Assembly: GCF_000711885.1 (NCBI RefSeq) | Contig: NZ_JONK01000005.1 | Location: 264,322-328,321, forward strand | Origin: Chromobacterium haemolyticum DSM 19808 | Lineage (GTDB): Bacteria > Pseudomonadota > Gammaproteobacteria > Burkholderiales > Chromobacteriaceae | Direction of reading: 5' to 3' | DNA: 64,000 nt | Shown: piece by piece, positions 25,065 to 33,696 of the stretch | Position numbering within the stretch: the stretch's first letter is position 1 | How the letters are laid out: every line of letters starts with the position of its first letter | Made by a program: the position numbers and the translations under genes | Notes under the pieces: model-generated | Seen by the model: only the letters and a program-made list of their open reading frames with translations | What the model was told of the DNA's origin: nothing | Databases searched by the model: none

Positions 25065-26177
25065 TTAGGGCTGCGGCGAGGCGGTTTGGCGTGGCAGGGC
25101 CTGGCCGTTTTCGCGGAACAGGTGGCAGTGCCGCGGCAGGGCGTTGAAGCCCGTTTCGTCGCCGGCGGCGAAGTTCTGCGCGTCAGAGATTCTGCTGATC
25201 AGCGGCTCGTCGGAGTCCGGCGTCTCGGCGTACAGATAGGCGCAGTCGCCCAGACTTTCCACCGCGGCCACGCGTGCGCGTAGCGCCGCTGGCGCGGCGG
25301 AGGCCGGCTGCAGGTGTTCTGGGCGGATGCCGACGGTGACGACGTCGCCGAGCGTCAGGTTTTGCGCTTCCACCGCCGCCAGCAGTTCGCCACCGCCGTC
25401 CAGGCGCACGGCCACGCCTTCCGGCAGGATGCTCTGCACGCGGGCCGGCAGAAAATTCATCCGGGGCGAGCCGATGAAGCCGGCGACGAAGCGGTTGGCC
25501 GGATGGTGGTACAGCGCGCGCGGCGCGCCCACTTGTTCTACGCGGCCGGCCGACAGCACCACGATCTTGTCCGCCAGCGTCATCGCTTCGACTTGGTCGT
25601 GGGTCACGTAGATCATGGTGGTTTTCAGCTGCTGGTGAAGGCGGGCGAACTCCAGCCGCATTTTGACCCGTAGCGCCGCGTCCAGATTGGACAGGGGCTC
25701 GTCGAACAAGAACACCTTGGGTTGGCGGGTGATGGCGCGGCCTATGGCCACCCGTTGGCGCTGTCCGCCGGACAGAGCCTTGGGCTTGCGTTCCAGCAGG
25801 TGGTCAATGTGCAGGATGGAGGCGGCGCGGCGCACCGCTGCGTCGATCTCGGCGCGGCTCTTGCCGGCCAGCTTGAGGCCGAAGGCCATATTGTCGTACA
25901 AGCTCATATGCGGGTAGAGCGCGTAGGACTGGAACACCATGGCGATGCCGCGCTTGGCCGCGGGCACCTCGTTCATGCGTTCGCCGCCTATCTCCAGCTC
26001 GCCGGCGCTGATCTCCTCCAGGCCGGCGATCATGCGCAACAGCGTGGACTTGCCGCAGCCGGACGGGCCGACGAAGACGACAAACTCGCCGTCGTCGATG
26101 TGCAGTTGAATATCGGACATCACTTCCGGACCGTCGCCGTAGCGTTTGCCCACATTGCGCAATTGGACGCTTGCCAT
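25065..26177 (-). CDS. Polyol ABC transporter ATPase (SmoK/UgpC type)
   Basis: A 370-aa CUT1-type sugar ABC ATPase with Walker A 'GPSGCGKST', signature 'LSGGQRQRVAIGRAI', Walker B 'FLFDEPLSNLD' and 'VTHDQVEAM', followed by a MalK-like regulatory domain with 'IGSPRMNFLP' and 'VGIRPEHL'. The start at 26177 (MASVQLRNVGKRYG) is the family start; the frame runs open farther upstream without support. It energises the two permeases encoded upstream in the same operon. Confidence 0.92.
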   Translation of the reverse strand: MASVQLRNVGKRYGDGPEVMSDIQLHIDDGEFVVFVGPSGCGKSTLLRMIAGLEEISAGELEIGGERMNEVPAAKRGIAMVFQSYALYPHMSLYDNMAFGLKLAGKSRAEIDAAVRRAASILHIDHLLERKPKALSGGQRQRVAIGRAITRQPKVFLFDEPLSNLDAALRVKMRLEFARLHQQLKTTMIYVTHDQVEAMTLADKIVVLSAGRVEQVGAPRALYHHPANRFVAGFIGSPRMNFLPARVQSILPEGVAVRLDGGGELLAAVEAQNLTLGDVVTVGIRPEHLQPASAAPAALRARVAAVESLGDCAYLYAETPDSDEPLISRISDAQNFAAGDETGFNALPRHCHLFRENGQALPRQTASPQP

Positions 26178-26199
26178 GCGTTTTCTCCTTACTCGTATT

Positions 26200-26883
26200 T
26201 CAGAACGGACGGGCTTGCAGCCGGCGCACCAGCTCCGGCAGCCGCCGCATATCGTCGAAGACCTGGCCGGCACCGGCTGCCAGCAGCCGCTCCGCGTGGC
26301 CGGCGGCGATGTGGCCGGCGCCCGCGAAGCCCAGCACGCGCAGGCCGGCGGCGCGGGCGGCGGTGACGCCGGTAACGCTGTCCTCCAGCGCCAGGCAGTG
26401 ATCCGGCGCGGCGCGCAGCGAGCGGCAGGCCGCCAGGTAGACATCCGGCGCCGGCTTGGCCGCGCCCACCTCGTCGGCGCAATGCACGCGGCCCTGGAAC
26501 AAGGGCCACAGTCCGGTGCGGCGCAGGGCCGCGCGCACCCGCGCCCCGGCGCTGTTGCTGGCCACCGCCTTGGGCAAGGGAATGGCCCGCAAGGCGGCGG
26601 CCACGCCGGGGACGGCCCGCAGCCGCGACGCCACCTCGGCGTCCACCGCGCGGCGGATGCGCGCGATCTCGTCCGGCGTCAGCGGCAAGGGGTGCTGGCC
26701 GGCGATGTCGGCCAACAGCGCCTCCAGCGTCATGCCCAGCCGCGGCTGGATCACGGCGGCCGCGTCCACCCCGGGCGGCAAGCGCGCCGCCAGTTGTATT
26801 TGCAGTGCCCGCTGGGCGGCGGCCTCGCTGTCCAGCAGCACCCCATCGCAGTCGCAGACCAGATGGGCGACGGCGCCGCTCAT
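26200..26883 (-). CDS. HAD-family phosphatase in the polyol operon
   Basis: A 227-aa HAD phosphatase of the beta-phosphoglucomutase/sugar-phosphatase branch. Motif I is 'DCDGVLLDSE' (nucleophile and acid/base Asp), motif II 'ASNSAG', motif III 'KPAPDVYL' and motif IV 'ALEDSVTG'. The ATG at 26883 overlaps the permease stop by 4 bp. Placement between permease and ATPase genes suggests a role against phosphorylated sugar by-products such as hexitol or pentitol phosphates. That role is inference; the family assignment is firm. Confidence 0.88.
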   Translation of the reverse strand: MSGAVAHLVCDCDGVLLDSEAAAQRALQIQLAARLPPGVDAAAVIQPRLGMTLEALLADIAGQHPLPLTPDEIARIRRAVDAEVASRLRAVPGVAAALRAIPLPKAVASNSAGARVRAALRRTGLWPLFQGRVHCADEVGAAKPAPDVYLAACRSLRAAPDHCLALEDSVTGVTAARAAGLRVLGFAGAGHIAAGHAERLLAAGAGQVFDDMRRLPELVRRLQARPF

Positions 26884-27704
26884 TTGACCGCACCGAATGT
26901 CAGGCCGCGCACCAACTGCTTTTGCGTCAGCCAGCCCAGCGCCAGGATAGGCGCCACCGCCAGCAGGGAGGCGGCGGACAGCTTGGCCCAGAACAGGCCC
27001 TCCGGGCTGGAGTAGGAGGCGATGAACACCGTCAGCGGCGCGGCGTGCGCGCTGGACAGATTGATGCTCCAGAAAGCCTCGTTCCAGCTCAGAATCAACA
27101 GCAGCAAGCTGGTGGAGGCCAGGCCGGGCAGCGCCATCGGCAGCAGCAGGTGGACGATCTCCTGCCACAGGCCCGCGCCGTCTATGCGCGCGGCCTCCAG
27201 TATTTCGCGCGGGACTTCGCAGAAATAGGTGTAGGCCATCCATACCGCGATCGGCAGATTGGCCAGCGCGTAGACCAGCGCCAGTCCGGTCACGGTATCC
27301 AGCAGGCCGCCCTGTTTCAACAGCAGATAGACCGGCAGCAGCACGCCCACCGAAGGCAGCATCTTGGTGGACAGCATCCATAGCAATAGCGGCTGCGCGC
27401 GCGCGCCGGGATGGAAAGCCAGGCGGTACGCTGCCGGCACCGCCAGCAGCAGGCTGAGCGCGGTGGCGCCAAAGGACACGGCGATGGAATGGCCGGCAAA
27501 GGCCAGGTAGTCGCTGCGGGCGAATACCTCGCGAAAGCTGTCCAGCGTGGGCTGAAACCACAGGCTGAGTTGGTAGGCCTGGGCCTCGGTCTTGAAGGCG
27601 GTCAGCAGCATCCACAAGATGGGGAAGAACAGCAGCAGCGCGATCAGCCAGGCCGAGGCGGAGGTGGCGGCGTAGCGCCAGGACAGGGTCGGTTTACCAT
27701 TCAT
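26880..27704 (-). CDS. Polyol ABC permease, second subunit (MalG-like)
   Basis: A 274-aa inner-membrane permease with six predicted helices. The EAA coupling loop 'ILEAARIDGAGLWQEIVHLLLP' (cytoplasmic, contacting the ATPase) lies in the second half. The C-terminus 'TQKQLVRGLTFGAVK' is typical of MalG/SmoG-type subunits of the CUT1 family. Its start overlaps the stop of the first permease, and its end overlaps the HAD gene. Confidence 0.92.
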   Translation of the reverse strand: MNGKPTLSWRYAATSASAWLIALLLFFPILWMLLTAFKTEAQAYQLSLWFQPTLDSFREVFARSDYLAFAGHSIAVSFGATALSLLLAVPAAYRLAFHPGARAQPLLLWMLSTKMLPSVGVLLPVYLLLKQGGLLDTVTGLALVYALANLPIAVWMAYTYFCEVPREILEAARIDGAGLWQEIVHLLLPMALPGLASTSLLLLILSWNEAFWSINLSSAHAAPLTVFIASYSSPEGLFWAKLSAASLLAVAPILALGWLTQKQLVRGLTFGAVK

Positions 27705-28633
27705 GCTTGCCTCTCCTCCTTGAAGTTTTGCGCCAACATGCGGATCAGGAACACCGCCACGATATTGGCCAGCACCACCGCCAGCACGCCGCCGGTGGAA
27801 GCCAGGCCGACATCGAACTGCTGCAGGCCCACCGCGTAGATCAAAAAGGACAGCGTGGTGGTGGCGGTGCCGGGGCCGCCGCCGGTGGTGGCGTAGATCT
27901 CCGCGAACACTGACAGCAGAAAGATGGTTTCAATCATCACCACCACGCCGATGGGCCGCCTCAGGTGAGGCAGGATGATGTGGAAAAACATGGCCAGCGG
28001 GCCGGCGCCGTCGATCTGGGCCGCCTCTTTCTGTTCCGGGTCCAGTGACTGGATGGCGGTGAGCAGGATCAAGAAGGCGAAGGGCAGCCATTGCCAGCTG
28101 ACGATCAGGATGAGCGAGAACATCGGGTATTGGCCCAGCCAGTCCACCGGCGGCAGGCCCAGCGCTTGCGCGGCGGCGGCGAACAGGCCGTAGACCGGGT
28201 GCAGCAGCATATTTTTCCAGATCAGCGCGCCCACGGTGGGCATTACGAAGAAGGGCGCAATGGCCAGCAGCCGGGCCGGGCCGCGGCCGAAACAGGGCTG
28301 GTCGAACAGCACCGCCATTAGCACGCCGCCGACGACGGAGATCAGCAGCACCGCGCCGGTCAGCAGCAAGGTGTTGGCGATGGAGGGAAAAAAGGCCGGG
28401 TCGCTCCACAGAAAGCGGTAATTGTCCAGGCCGGCGAAGCCGGATTCGTCCGGGCTCAGCAGGCTGTAGCGGTTGACCGAGAAATACAAGGTCATCGCCA
28501 GCGGCACCAGCGACCACAGCAACAGGCTGAGCACCGCCGGCGCCAGCAGCCAGCGCTGCGCGCCGCCGCGGCGTGTCCTGGCGGGCGGAGCCGCGCCGGC
28601 GGCGGCGCGCAAAGTATGAGCGGGAGAGGGCAT
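27701..28633 (-). CDS. Polyol ABC permease, first subunit (MalF-like)
   Basis: A 310-aa permease with an Ala/Arg-rich cytoplasmic N-terminus and six predicted helices. The EAA loop is 'QKEAAQIDGAGPLAMFFHIILP'. The length and the segment 'LYFSVNRYSLLSPDESGFAGLDNY' match SmoF/MtlF-type polyol permeases. A GGAGG ribosome-binding site precedes the ATG, directly after a stem-loop. It pairs with the MalG-like subunit to form the membrane channel. Confidence 0.92.
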   Translation of the reverse strand: MPSPAHTLRAAAGAAPPARTRRGGAQRWLLAPAVLSLLLWSLVPLAMTLYFSVNRYSLLSPDESGFAGLDNYRFLWSDPAFFPSIANTLLLTGAVLLISVVGGVLMAVLFDQPCFGRGPARLLAIAPFFVMPTVGALIWKNMLLHPVYGLFAAAAQALGLPPVDWLGQYPMFSLILIVSWQWLPFAFLILLTAIQSLDPEQKEAAQIDGAGPLAMFFHIILPHLRRPIGVVVMIETIFLLSVFAEIYATTGGGPGTATTTLSFLIYAVGLQQFDVGLASTGGVLAVVLANIVAVFLIRMLAQNFKEERQA

Positions 28634-28646
28634 GGGGTTTCCTCCG

Positions 28647-28665
28647 GACCGCCGTAGCGGCGGTC
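28647..28665 (-). terminator. Intra-operon attenuator hairpin
   Basis: GACCGCCG and CGGCGGTC form a perfect 8-bp stem with a 3-base loop in the 85-bp gap between the binding-protein gene and the first permease gene. No strong T tract follows on the minus strand. As in many ABC operons it may protect the upstream mRNA and lower permease expression. Confidence 0.5.
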
Positions 28666-28718
28666 GTGGGTGGATGGGGGCGGCAAAGCGCTGGGAACAG
28701 GCTCTTGGGTTCTTATGC

Positions 28719-30026
28719 TTACGGCTTTTGATAGCCGCCCTGCCGCACCGCCCGGTCCGCCGCTGCCTGGCCGGCTTTCAGCGCGGCGTCCACGCTGCTT
28801 TGACCGGCTAGCGCGCCGGAAACGGCCTGGCCCACCACGGTGCCGAAGGACTGGAACTCCGGGATGCCGACATACTGGATGCCGGTGTAGGGCACTTTTT
28901 TCAGCGCCGGGTCGTTGGGATTGGCCTGCTGGATCGCTGCCAGCACGAATTTGGCGAAGGGCGCGGCCTTCAGATATTCCGGCTGTTGGTAAGTGGACAG
29001 GCGGGTGCGGGGCGGCACCGAAGTCCAGCCCTGATCCTTGGCCACCAGCCGGATGTAGTCCTTGGAGGTGGCCCATTGGGCAAACTGTTTGGCCGCCGCT
29101 TGCTGACGCGAGGATTGGGGCACCGCCAGTGCCCAGGACCACAGCCAGCTGGAGCCCTTGGGCGTCACCCCCGTCGGCGCCTGGGCGAAGCCCACTTTAT
29201 CCGCCACCTGAGACTCCTTGGGATTGAACAACAGCCCTGCGGCCACGGTGGCGTCTATCCAGATACCGCATTTGCCGCTGGCGAACAGGGTCAGGTTCTC
29301 GTTGAAACCGTTGGTGCTGGCGCCGGGCGGGCCGTAGCGGCGCATCAGGTCCACGTAGAAGTTCAGCGACTGCTTCCACTCCGGGCTGTCTATCGTCGGG
29401 CGCCATTGCTCGTCGAACCAACGGCCGCCGTTGGTGTGCACTAAGGTGGACAGATAGGCCATGTTCTCGCCCCAGCCGGCCTTGCCGCGCAGGCAGATGC
29501 CGTACACCCCGCCTTTTTCCTTCAGCGTTTTGGCGAAACCGGCGATCTGCTGGTAAGTGGGCCGCTCCGGCATGTTCAGCCCCAGCTTGGCGAACAAGTC
29601 CTTGCGGTAATAAGTCATCGAGCTTTCCACGTAGAAGGGCAGCGCGTATAGCTGGCCCTTGTAGGACAGCGCGTCGCGTGCGGTCTTGACCACATCGGCC
29701 AGCTCATAGCCGGGCGCCAGTTGATCCATAGGCTGCAACCAGCCTTTTTTGGCCCAGATCGGCGCTTCGTACGTGCCTATCGTCATCAGATCGAATTTGC
29801 CGCTCTTGGTGGCGATATCGGTGGTGACGCGTTGGCGCAGCATGTTTTCTTCCAGCACCACCCAGTTGAGCTTGATGCCGGGGTTTTGGGCCTCGAAGGC
29901 CGGGGACAGCTTTTTCAGCGTGATCATGTCCGGGTTGTTCAGCGTGGCGATGGTGAGGGTGGCGGCGTGGGCGGAGCCGGCCAGCAGCAGAGCGGCGGCC
30001 AGCGGGAAGCGGTAGGGTCTGGTCAT
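28719..30026 (-). CDS. Polyol ABC transporter substrate-binding protein (SmoE/MtlE type)
   Basis: A 435-aa family 1 solute-binding protein. The signal peptide is MTRPYRFPLAAALLLAGSAHA with cleavage before 'ATLTIATLNNPDM', and 'NNPDM..MKKL'-like starts are typical of sorbitol/mannitol-binding SmoE/MtlE. Other family features are 'GTYEAPIWAKKGWLQPMD', 'GICLRGKAGWGENM' and 'GKCGIWIDATVAAG'. The start at 30026 is set by the signal peptide. It precedes the permeases, with an attenuator hairpin between. Confidence 0.92.
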   Translation of the reverse strand: MTRPYRFPLAAALLLAGSAHAATLTIATLNNPDMITLKKLSPAFEAQNPGIKLNWVVLEENMLRQRVTTDIATKSGKFDLMTIGTYEAPIWAKKGWLQPMDQLAPGYELADVVKTARDALSYKGQLYALPFYVESSMTYYRKDLFAKLGLNMPERPTYQQIAGFAKTLKEKGGVYGICLRGKAGWGENMAYLSTLVHTNGGRWFDEQWRPTIDSPEWKQSLNFYVDLMRRYGPPGASTNGFNENLTLFASGKCGIWIDATVAAGLLFNPKESQVADKVGFAQAPTGVTPKGSSWLWSWALAVPQSSRQQAAAKQFAQWATSKDYIRLVAKDQGWTSVPPRTRLSTYQQPEYLKAAPFAKFVLAAIQQANPNDPALKKVPYTGIQYVGIPEFQSFGTVVGQAVSGALAGQSSVDAALKAGQAAADRAVRQGGYQKP

Positions 30027-30177
30027 GGCGTTTCTCCTTGCTTGAAGCGTTGCGGACAAAGCTGGTGCGGCCGGCTTGCCGTGTGTGATGCGGCGGCCCG
30101 GCTTGGGCTGTGTCAACGGTTTTGGGTCGGGTCTTGCAGCGTGGGACAGGGTGGTTTGCTGGCGCGGGCGCGGCGGC

Positions 30178-30954
30178 TCAGCTCATCCAGTTGCCGCCGT
30201 CCACGTTCAGCGTCTGGGCGGTGATGTAGTCCGCGTCGGCGGAGGCGAGAAACACCGCCGCGCCGCATAAATCCTCCGGCCTGCCCATGCGGCCCAGCGG
30301 CACCGCCGCGCCCACGCGTCGTTTTTTCTCGCCGGGGGCGAGGCCCTCGTAACGGGCGAACTGCGCGTCCACCTGCTCCCACATCGGCGTGTCCACCACG
30401 CCGGGCGCGATGGCGTTGACGTTGATGCCGTGCGGAGCCAGCGCCAAGGCGGCTGACTGGGTGTAGCTGATCACAGCCGCCTTGGTGGCGCAGTAATGGG
30501 CCACTAGCGCCTCGCCGCGGCGGCCGGCCTGGGACGACAGATTGATGATCTTGCCGCCCTCGCCCTGGGCCACCATTTGCCGCGCCGCCGCCTGCATCAG
30601 AAAGAACATGCCCTGGACATTGACCGCGAACAGCCGCTGATAGCTGTCCCAACTGGCTTCCAGCAGCGGGGCCAGATCAAACAGCGCCGCGTTGTTGTAG
30701 AGGATGTCGACGCGGCCGAAGCGCTCGATCGCGGCGCGGACGATGTGTCCGATATCGTCGCGCTTGCTAATGTCGGCGGCCAGCAAGGCCGTGTTGTCCG
30801 CATCCGGCCCGTCGGCAAGGGCTTGCAGCTCAGGGCTCAGCCGCAGGTCCACCAGTAAGCAGCGAGCGCCTTCGGCCAGGTAGCGGCGCGCCACCGCCAG
30901 CCCGATGCCGCTGGCCGCGCCGGTGACGATGGCCACCTTGTGTTTCAACTTCAT
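30178..30954 (-). CDS. SDR-family polyol (sorbitol) dehydrogenase
   Basis: A 258-aa short-chain dehydrogenase. The NAD-binding 'TGAASGIG' is near residue 12, 'NNAALF' replaces the usual NNAG, the catalytic Ser is in 'INLSSQAGRRGEAL', and the Y-x3-K is 'YCATK'. The family resemblance is to SmoS-type sorbitol dehydrogenase, oxidising D-sorbitol to D-fructose. The ATG at 30954 has an upstream GGAG. As the promoter-proximal gene divergent from the SorC regulator it is probably the first gene of the polyol operon. Confidence 0.88.
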   Translation of the reverse strand: MKLKHKVAIVTGAASGIGLAVARRYLAEGARCLLVDLRLSPELQALADGPDADNTALLAADISKRDDIGHIVRAAIERFGRVDILYNNAALFDLAPLLEASWDSYQRLFAVNVQGMFFLMQAAARQMVAQGEGGKIINLSSQAGRRGEALVAHYCATKAAVISYTQSAALALAPHGINVNAIAPGVVDTPMWEQVDAQFARYEGLAPGEKKRRVGAAVPLGRMGRPEDLCGAAVFLASADADYITAQTLNVDGGNWMS

Positions 30955-30977
30955 GATTTCTCCTCCAGATAATTTTT

Positions 30978-30989
30978 GAGCATTTGCTC
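30978..30989. promoter_or_regulatory. Candidate SorC-family operator
   Basis: GAGCA-TT-TGCTC is a 12-bp palindrome set between T-runs, 23 bp upstream of the SDR start in the divergent region shared with the SorC-family regulator. The position suits repression or activation of the polyol operon. Binding is inferred from symmetry and place only. Confidence 0.45.
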
Positions 30990-31187
30990 TTTTTGTGGGC
31001 AAATATTCGATAAAATGCAGGAGGCTGTCAAGCGCGGAGAACGAAAAAGAAGTGCTGCATAGCAGCATGATTTTAAAAGGCTATTTCTTCGCTTTCGCGG
31101 CAAATGAAGCGCGATGCGCCAATCGTTTAGAATGCGTGTCTCCGCGTTGCGGACGCGGGCGGGGCCACATCAAGCGAGGAGGGTGTT

Positions 31188-32135
31188 TTGTCCAAACAGC
31201 AGGAAAAGCTGGACCAGGCGGCGCGGGCCGCCTGGCTGTATTACGTGGCGGGCAAGACCCAGAACGAGATCGCCGAGCAGTTGCAAGTGTCGCGCCAGGT
31301 GGCGCAGCGGCTGGTGGCGGCGGCGGTGGACCAGGGCCTGGTCAAGGTGACGGTGGCGCATCCGGTGGCGGCCTGCCTGGCATTGGCGGAAGCCTTGCGC
31401 CAGCGTTTTGGTCTGCAGCTGTGCGAGGTGGTGCCGGCCGACGGCGACGCCCCGGCCGAATTGCGCAAGAAGCTGGCGGTGGCCGGCGCGCGCGTGTTCG
31501 AGAGCTATTTGCAGCAGCCGCGCCCGCTGGTGGTGGCCCTGGGGTCCGGCCGCACGCTCAAGGCCGTGATCGACGAACTGGGCGACATTCACAGCCCGCA
31601 GCACCGGCTGGTGTCGCTGATCGGCACCATCGCCCACGACGGCTGTTCCAACCGCTACGACGTGGCCTTGCCGGCGGCGCAGAAAACCCAGAGCCGCTAC
31701 TACCTGCTGCCGGCGCCTTTGTACGCCGACAGCGCCGACGACCGCGCGCAATGGTGCAACCACCGGCTGTACCGCGCGGTGGAGGCGCTGGGCGCGGAGG
31801 CCGACGTGGCCTTCATCGGCATCGGCGCCATTGCGCCGGGCTGCCCCTTGCAGGAGGACGGCTTCCTGGATCCGCAGGAGATTGCCGGGCTGATGGCGCG
31901 TGAAGCGGTGGCGGAGCTGCTGGGCCGGCCGATGGACAGCGCCGGCCGGCTGGTGGGCGAAACGGTGCAGGAGCGGGTAACCAGCCTGGCCTTGAGGCCG
32001 CGGCCGGCCAAACCGGTGATCGCCTTCGCCGGTGGCGAGGACAAGGCGGCCGCCATCCTGGCGGCGCTGCGCGGCGAATGGCTGTCCGGCCTGGTTACCG
32101 ACGAGGCCTGCGCGCGGCGGATATTGGAGGGATGA
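31188..32135 (+). CDS. SorC-family regulator of the polyol operon
   Basis: A 315-aa SorC/DeoR-like regulator. The N-terminal helix-turn-helix is 'LYYVAGKTQNEIAEQLQVSR' followed by 'QVAQRLVAAAVDQGLVKV'. A sugar-phosphate-isomerase-like effector domain follows ('VALGSGRTLKAVIDEL', 'FIGIGAIAPGCPLQEDG', 'RPAKPVIAFAGGEDKAAAI'). The TTG start at 31188 is supported by a GAGGAGGG 4-5 bases upstream; there is no good ATG. It is divergent from the polyol genes and probably senses a phosphorylated polyol or sugar. Confidence 0.9.
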   Translation: MSKQQEKLDQAARAAWLYYVAGKTQNEIAEQLQVSRQVAQRLVAAAVDQGLVKVTVAHPVAACLALAEALRQRFGLQLCEVVPADGDAPAELRKKLAVAGARVFESYLQQPRPLVVALGSGRTLKAVIDELGDIHSPQHRLVSLIGTIAHDGCSNRYDVALPAAQKTQSRYYLLPAPLYADSADDRAQWCNHRLYRAVEALGAEADVAFIGIGAIAPGCPLQEDGFLDPQEIAGLMAREAVAELLGRPMDSAGRLVGETVQERVTSLALRPRPAKPVIAFAGGEDKAAAILAALRGEWLSGLVTDEACARRILEG

Positions 32136-32208
32136 GGGGCGCCCGCCGCGTGTATCTCCCATGGCGCCAGCGCAGCCCAAGCATCAGGCAATGCGGGCCG
32201 ATGGGCGT

Positions 32209-32550
32209 TCAGGACGTTACCGCCTCCAGCTTGGCCGCTGCCAGCTGCAAACGTTGTTGCAAAGGCTCCAGCAAGGCCCACAGCGCCTTGCCGCGCAGTT
32301 GCGCGTTTTCCGTGTGGCGCAGCATCAGCAGCAGCGCGCTCAGCGCCTCGCAGCATTGGCGCAGTTCGTCGGCGATGTCGTCGTAGTGTTCGCAGCAGCG
32401 GGACAGATAGGCCAGTTCAAGGTCGATGGCGGCGAGGGCGGGGTTGTCGCTGCGCTGCGCGTGCAACTGCTGGACGGTCTTGATCAGGCGGGCGGGCGGT
32501 TTGGCCGGCGGCGGTTTGGCGAATCGGGCGAGGAGGTTGCGTATCGGCAT
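32209..32550 (-). CDS. Small helical hypothetical protein, possibly DUF1484
   Basis: A 113-aa predicted all-helical cytoplasmic protein: basic N-terminus (MPIRNLLARFAKPPPAKPPARL), then long amphipathic helices ('CCEHYDDIADELRQCCEALSALLLML') and a Lys/Ala-rich end. The length and helix pattern recall the DUF1484 family of betaproteobacteria, but I cannot confirm this. Notable are two CC pairs. An AGGAG lies 7 bases before the ATG at 32550. It converges on the SorC regulator and has no evident partner. Confidence 0.6.
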   Translation of the reverse strand: MPIRNLLARFAKPPPAKPPARLIKTVQQLHAQRSDNPALAAIDLELAYLSRCCEHYDDIADELRQCCEALSALLLMLRHTENAQLRGKALWALLEPLQQRLQLAAAKLEAVTS

Positions 32551-32924
32551 GGAGGCTCCTGGAAGTCCGTTATGGGCTGGCGCGGGGCGTGGTCCGCTGG
32601 GCGGAAGCCGGACCGGCTGGATTCGCGATTTCGAGATGAGCGGCTTAGAATGCACGAATCGCGTCGGAACTCCGGTTCCGCCTTGACCCAAGGGCGGCCT
32701 GGCGGGTGGCCGCGGGGCTTATCCGCTGACTGGTTTGGCTGGCCTTGGCGGCGTTAGCCTGTTGAGTCATTGGCGTGACGCTATCTGACCACGATCGCGG
32801 TTAATTGCAAATGCGAGCGTGGTTCGCAATTTTAAAATATAAACATATTCAATAAAATCAACTCATTGCAGTGGCCGTGAATGTGGTTTTTCCGTCTATC
32901 CGCTTCGTTCCTTGTTGAAGCTGA
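32551..32924. other. Intergenic stretch with an AT-rich core
   Basis: This 374-bp non-coding stretch lies between the 113-aa gene and a decayed repeat. Its left half is GC-rich without open frames of note. Around 32815-32865 it becomes very AT-rich (runs such as AATTTTAAAATATAAACATATT), and a short TGCGA/TCGCA inverted repeat sits next to it. It could hold the promoter or operator of the S24-like regulator downstream. I see no gene in it. Confidence 0.4.
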
Positions 32925-33037
32925 GAGCCTGTTCAGGGCGCTGGGGGGCTCAAGCGGTACAAGGTGTTGCGGCTGAGGCAGCGGAATGGCGGCGCGGTAC
33001 AAGGCGCCATGAAGCGCAGCAGACTTTGAACCGATTC
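32925..33037 (+). repeat. Dispersed MITE-like element, strongly decayed copy
   Basis: A 113-bp divergent copy beginning GAGCCTGTTCAGG and ending CTTTGAACCGATTC, with identical TGA triplets at both flanks (32922-32924 and 33038-33040). Only the ends and the GAAGCGCAGCAGACTTTGAA block match the family; the middle has changed and shortened. The matching TGA pair shows the target duplication even in an old copy. Confidence 0.7.
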
Positions 33038-33051
33038 TGAGGGGGTGGATA

Positions 33052-33693
33052 TTGGAATCTCTTGGCAAACGATTGAGGTTTATCCGCGACACGGTGCTGA
33101 AAGAAGCGCGCGACGTCACTGCGCAGAAACTGGGCATATCGCTGGTGTCACTGCAGAACTACGAAGGCGGCACGCGCAAACCGTCCGCCGTGCTGGTAGC
33201 CAAGTTTTCGCGGCTGACCGGCGCGCGGCTGGATTGGCTGCTGTTTGGCGAAGGGGAAGCCTTGCCGGGGGCGACGGGGCCGCGCACCGGCGAACCCTTG
33301 GCGCCGTATGCGCCGCAAGGCGCGCATGTGGAGGTGCCGTGTTACGGCGACGGCGCGGCTCTGCCGCTGGCGCTGGGCTGGCTGGAATCCCGGCTCAAGT
33401 TGCCGGCCGGCCAGCTTGCGGCGGTGGCGGTGGCGGGCGATGCGATGGACGGCGTGTTGAACGATGGCGACCTGGCCCTGATCAACCGGGCGGAAACCCA
33501 GCCGGGCAGCGGCTTGTACGCGCTGGAGCTGGACGGCGAAGTGGTGGTGCGCCGGGCGCAGAGGCTGCCGGGCGGCAAGCTGGGTTTGTCCAGCGCCAAT
33601 GAGGCTTATCCGCCGTTTGAGGTGGACCTGGCCGCGCCGCCGGCGGATTTCTCGGTGTTGGGGCGGGTGGTGTGGCTGGGGCGGCAGGTGTAG
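33052..33693 (+). CDS. XRE/S24-like repressor lacking the protease dyad
   Basis: A 213-aa phage-repressor-like regulator. An XRE helix-turn-helix occupies residues 6-65 ('TAQKLGISLVSLQNYEGGTR') and an S24/LexA-like domain residues 93-213. The position of the catalytic Ser is Ala ('AGDAMDG', Ala131) and the position of the catalytic Lys is Arg ('VVVRRAQ', Arg167), so self-cleavage should not occur. The TTG start at 33052 has GAGGGGG 6 bases upstream. It lies 3 bp from the convergent MORN-like gene at the edge of the T6SS locus. Targets are unknown. Confidence 0.82.
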   Translation: MESLGKRLRFIRDTVLKEARDVTAQKLGISLVSLQNYEGGTRKPSAVLVAKFSRLTGARLDWLLFGEGEALPGATGPRTGEPLAPYAPQGAHVEVPCYGDGAALPLALGWLESRLKLPAGQLAAVAVAGDAMDGVLNDGDLALINRAETQPGSGLYALELDGEVVVRRAQRLPGGKLGLSSANEAYPPFEVDLAAPPADFSVLGRVVWLGRQV

Positions 33694-33696
33694 CGC

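Noticed and set aside
26884..27615. Upstream extension of the HAD phosphatase frame
   Set aside because: This part reads as a shadow of the permease gene. The DxD motif follows directly after the ATG at 26883.
28694..28706. GAACAGGCTCTT, like a right end of the dispersed repeat
   Set aside because: Only about a dozen bases match and no arm or inner block is present, so chance or a very old remnant cannot be told apart.
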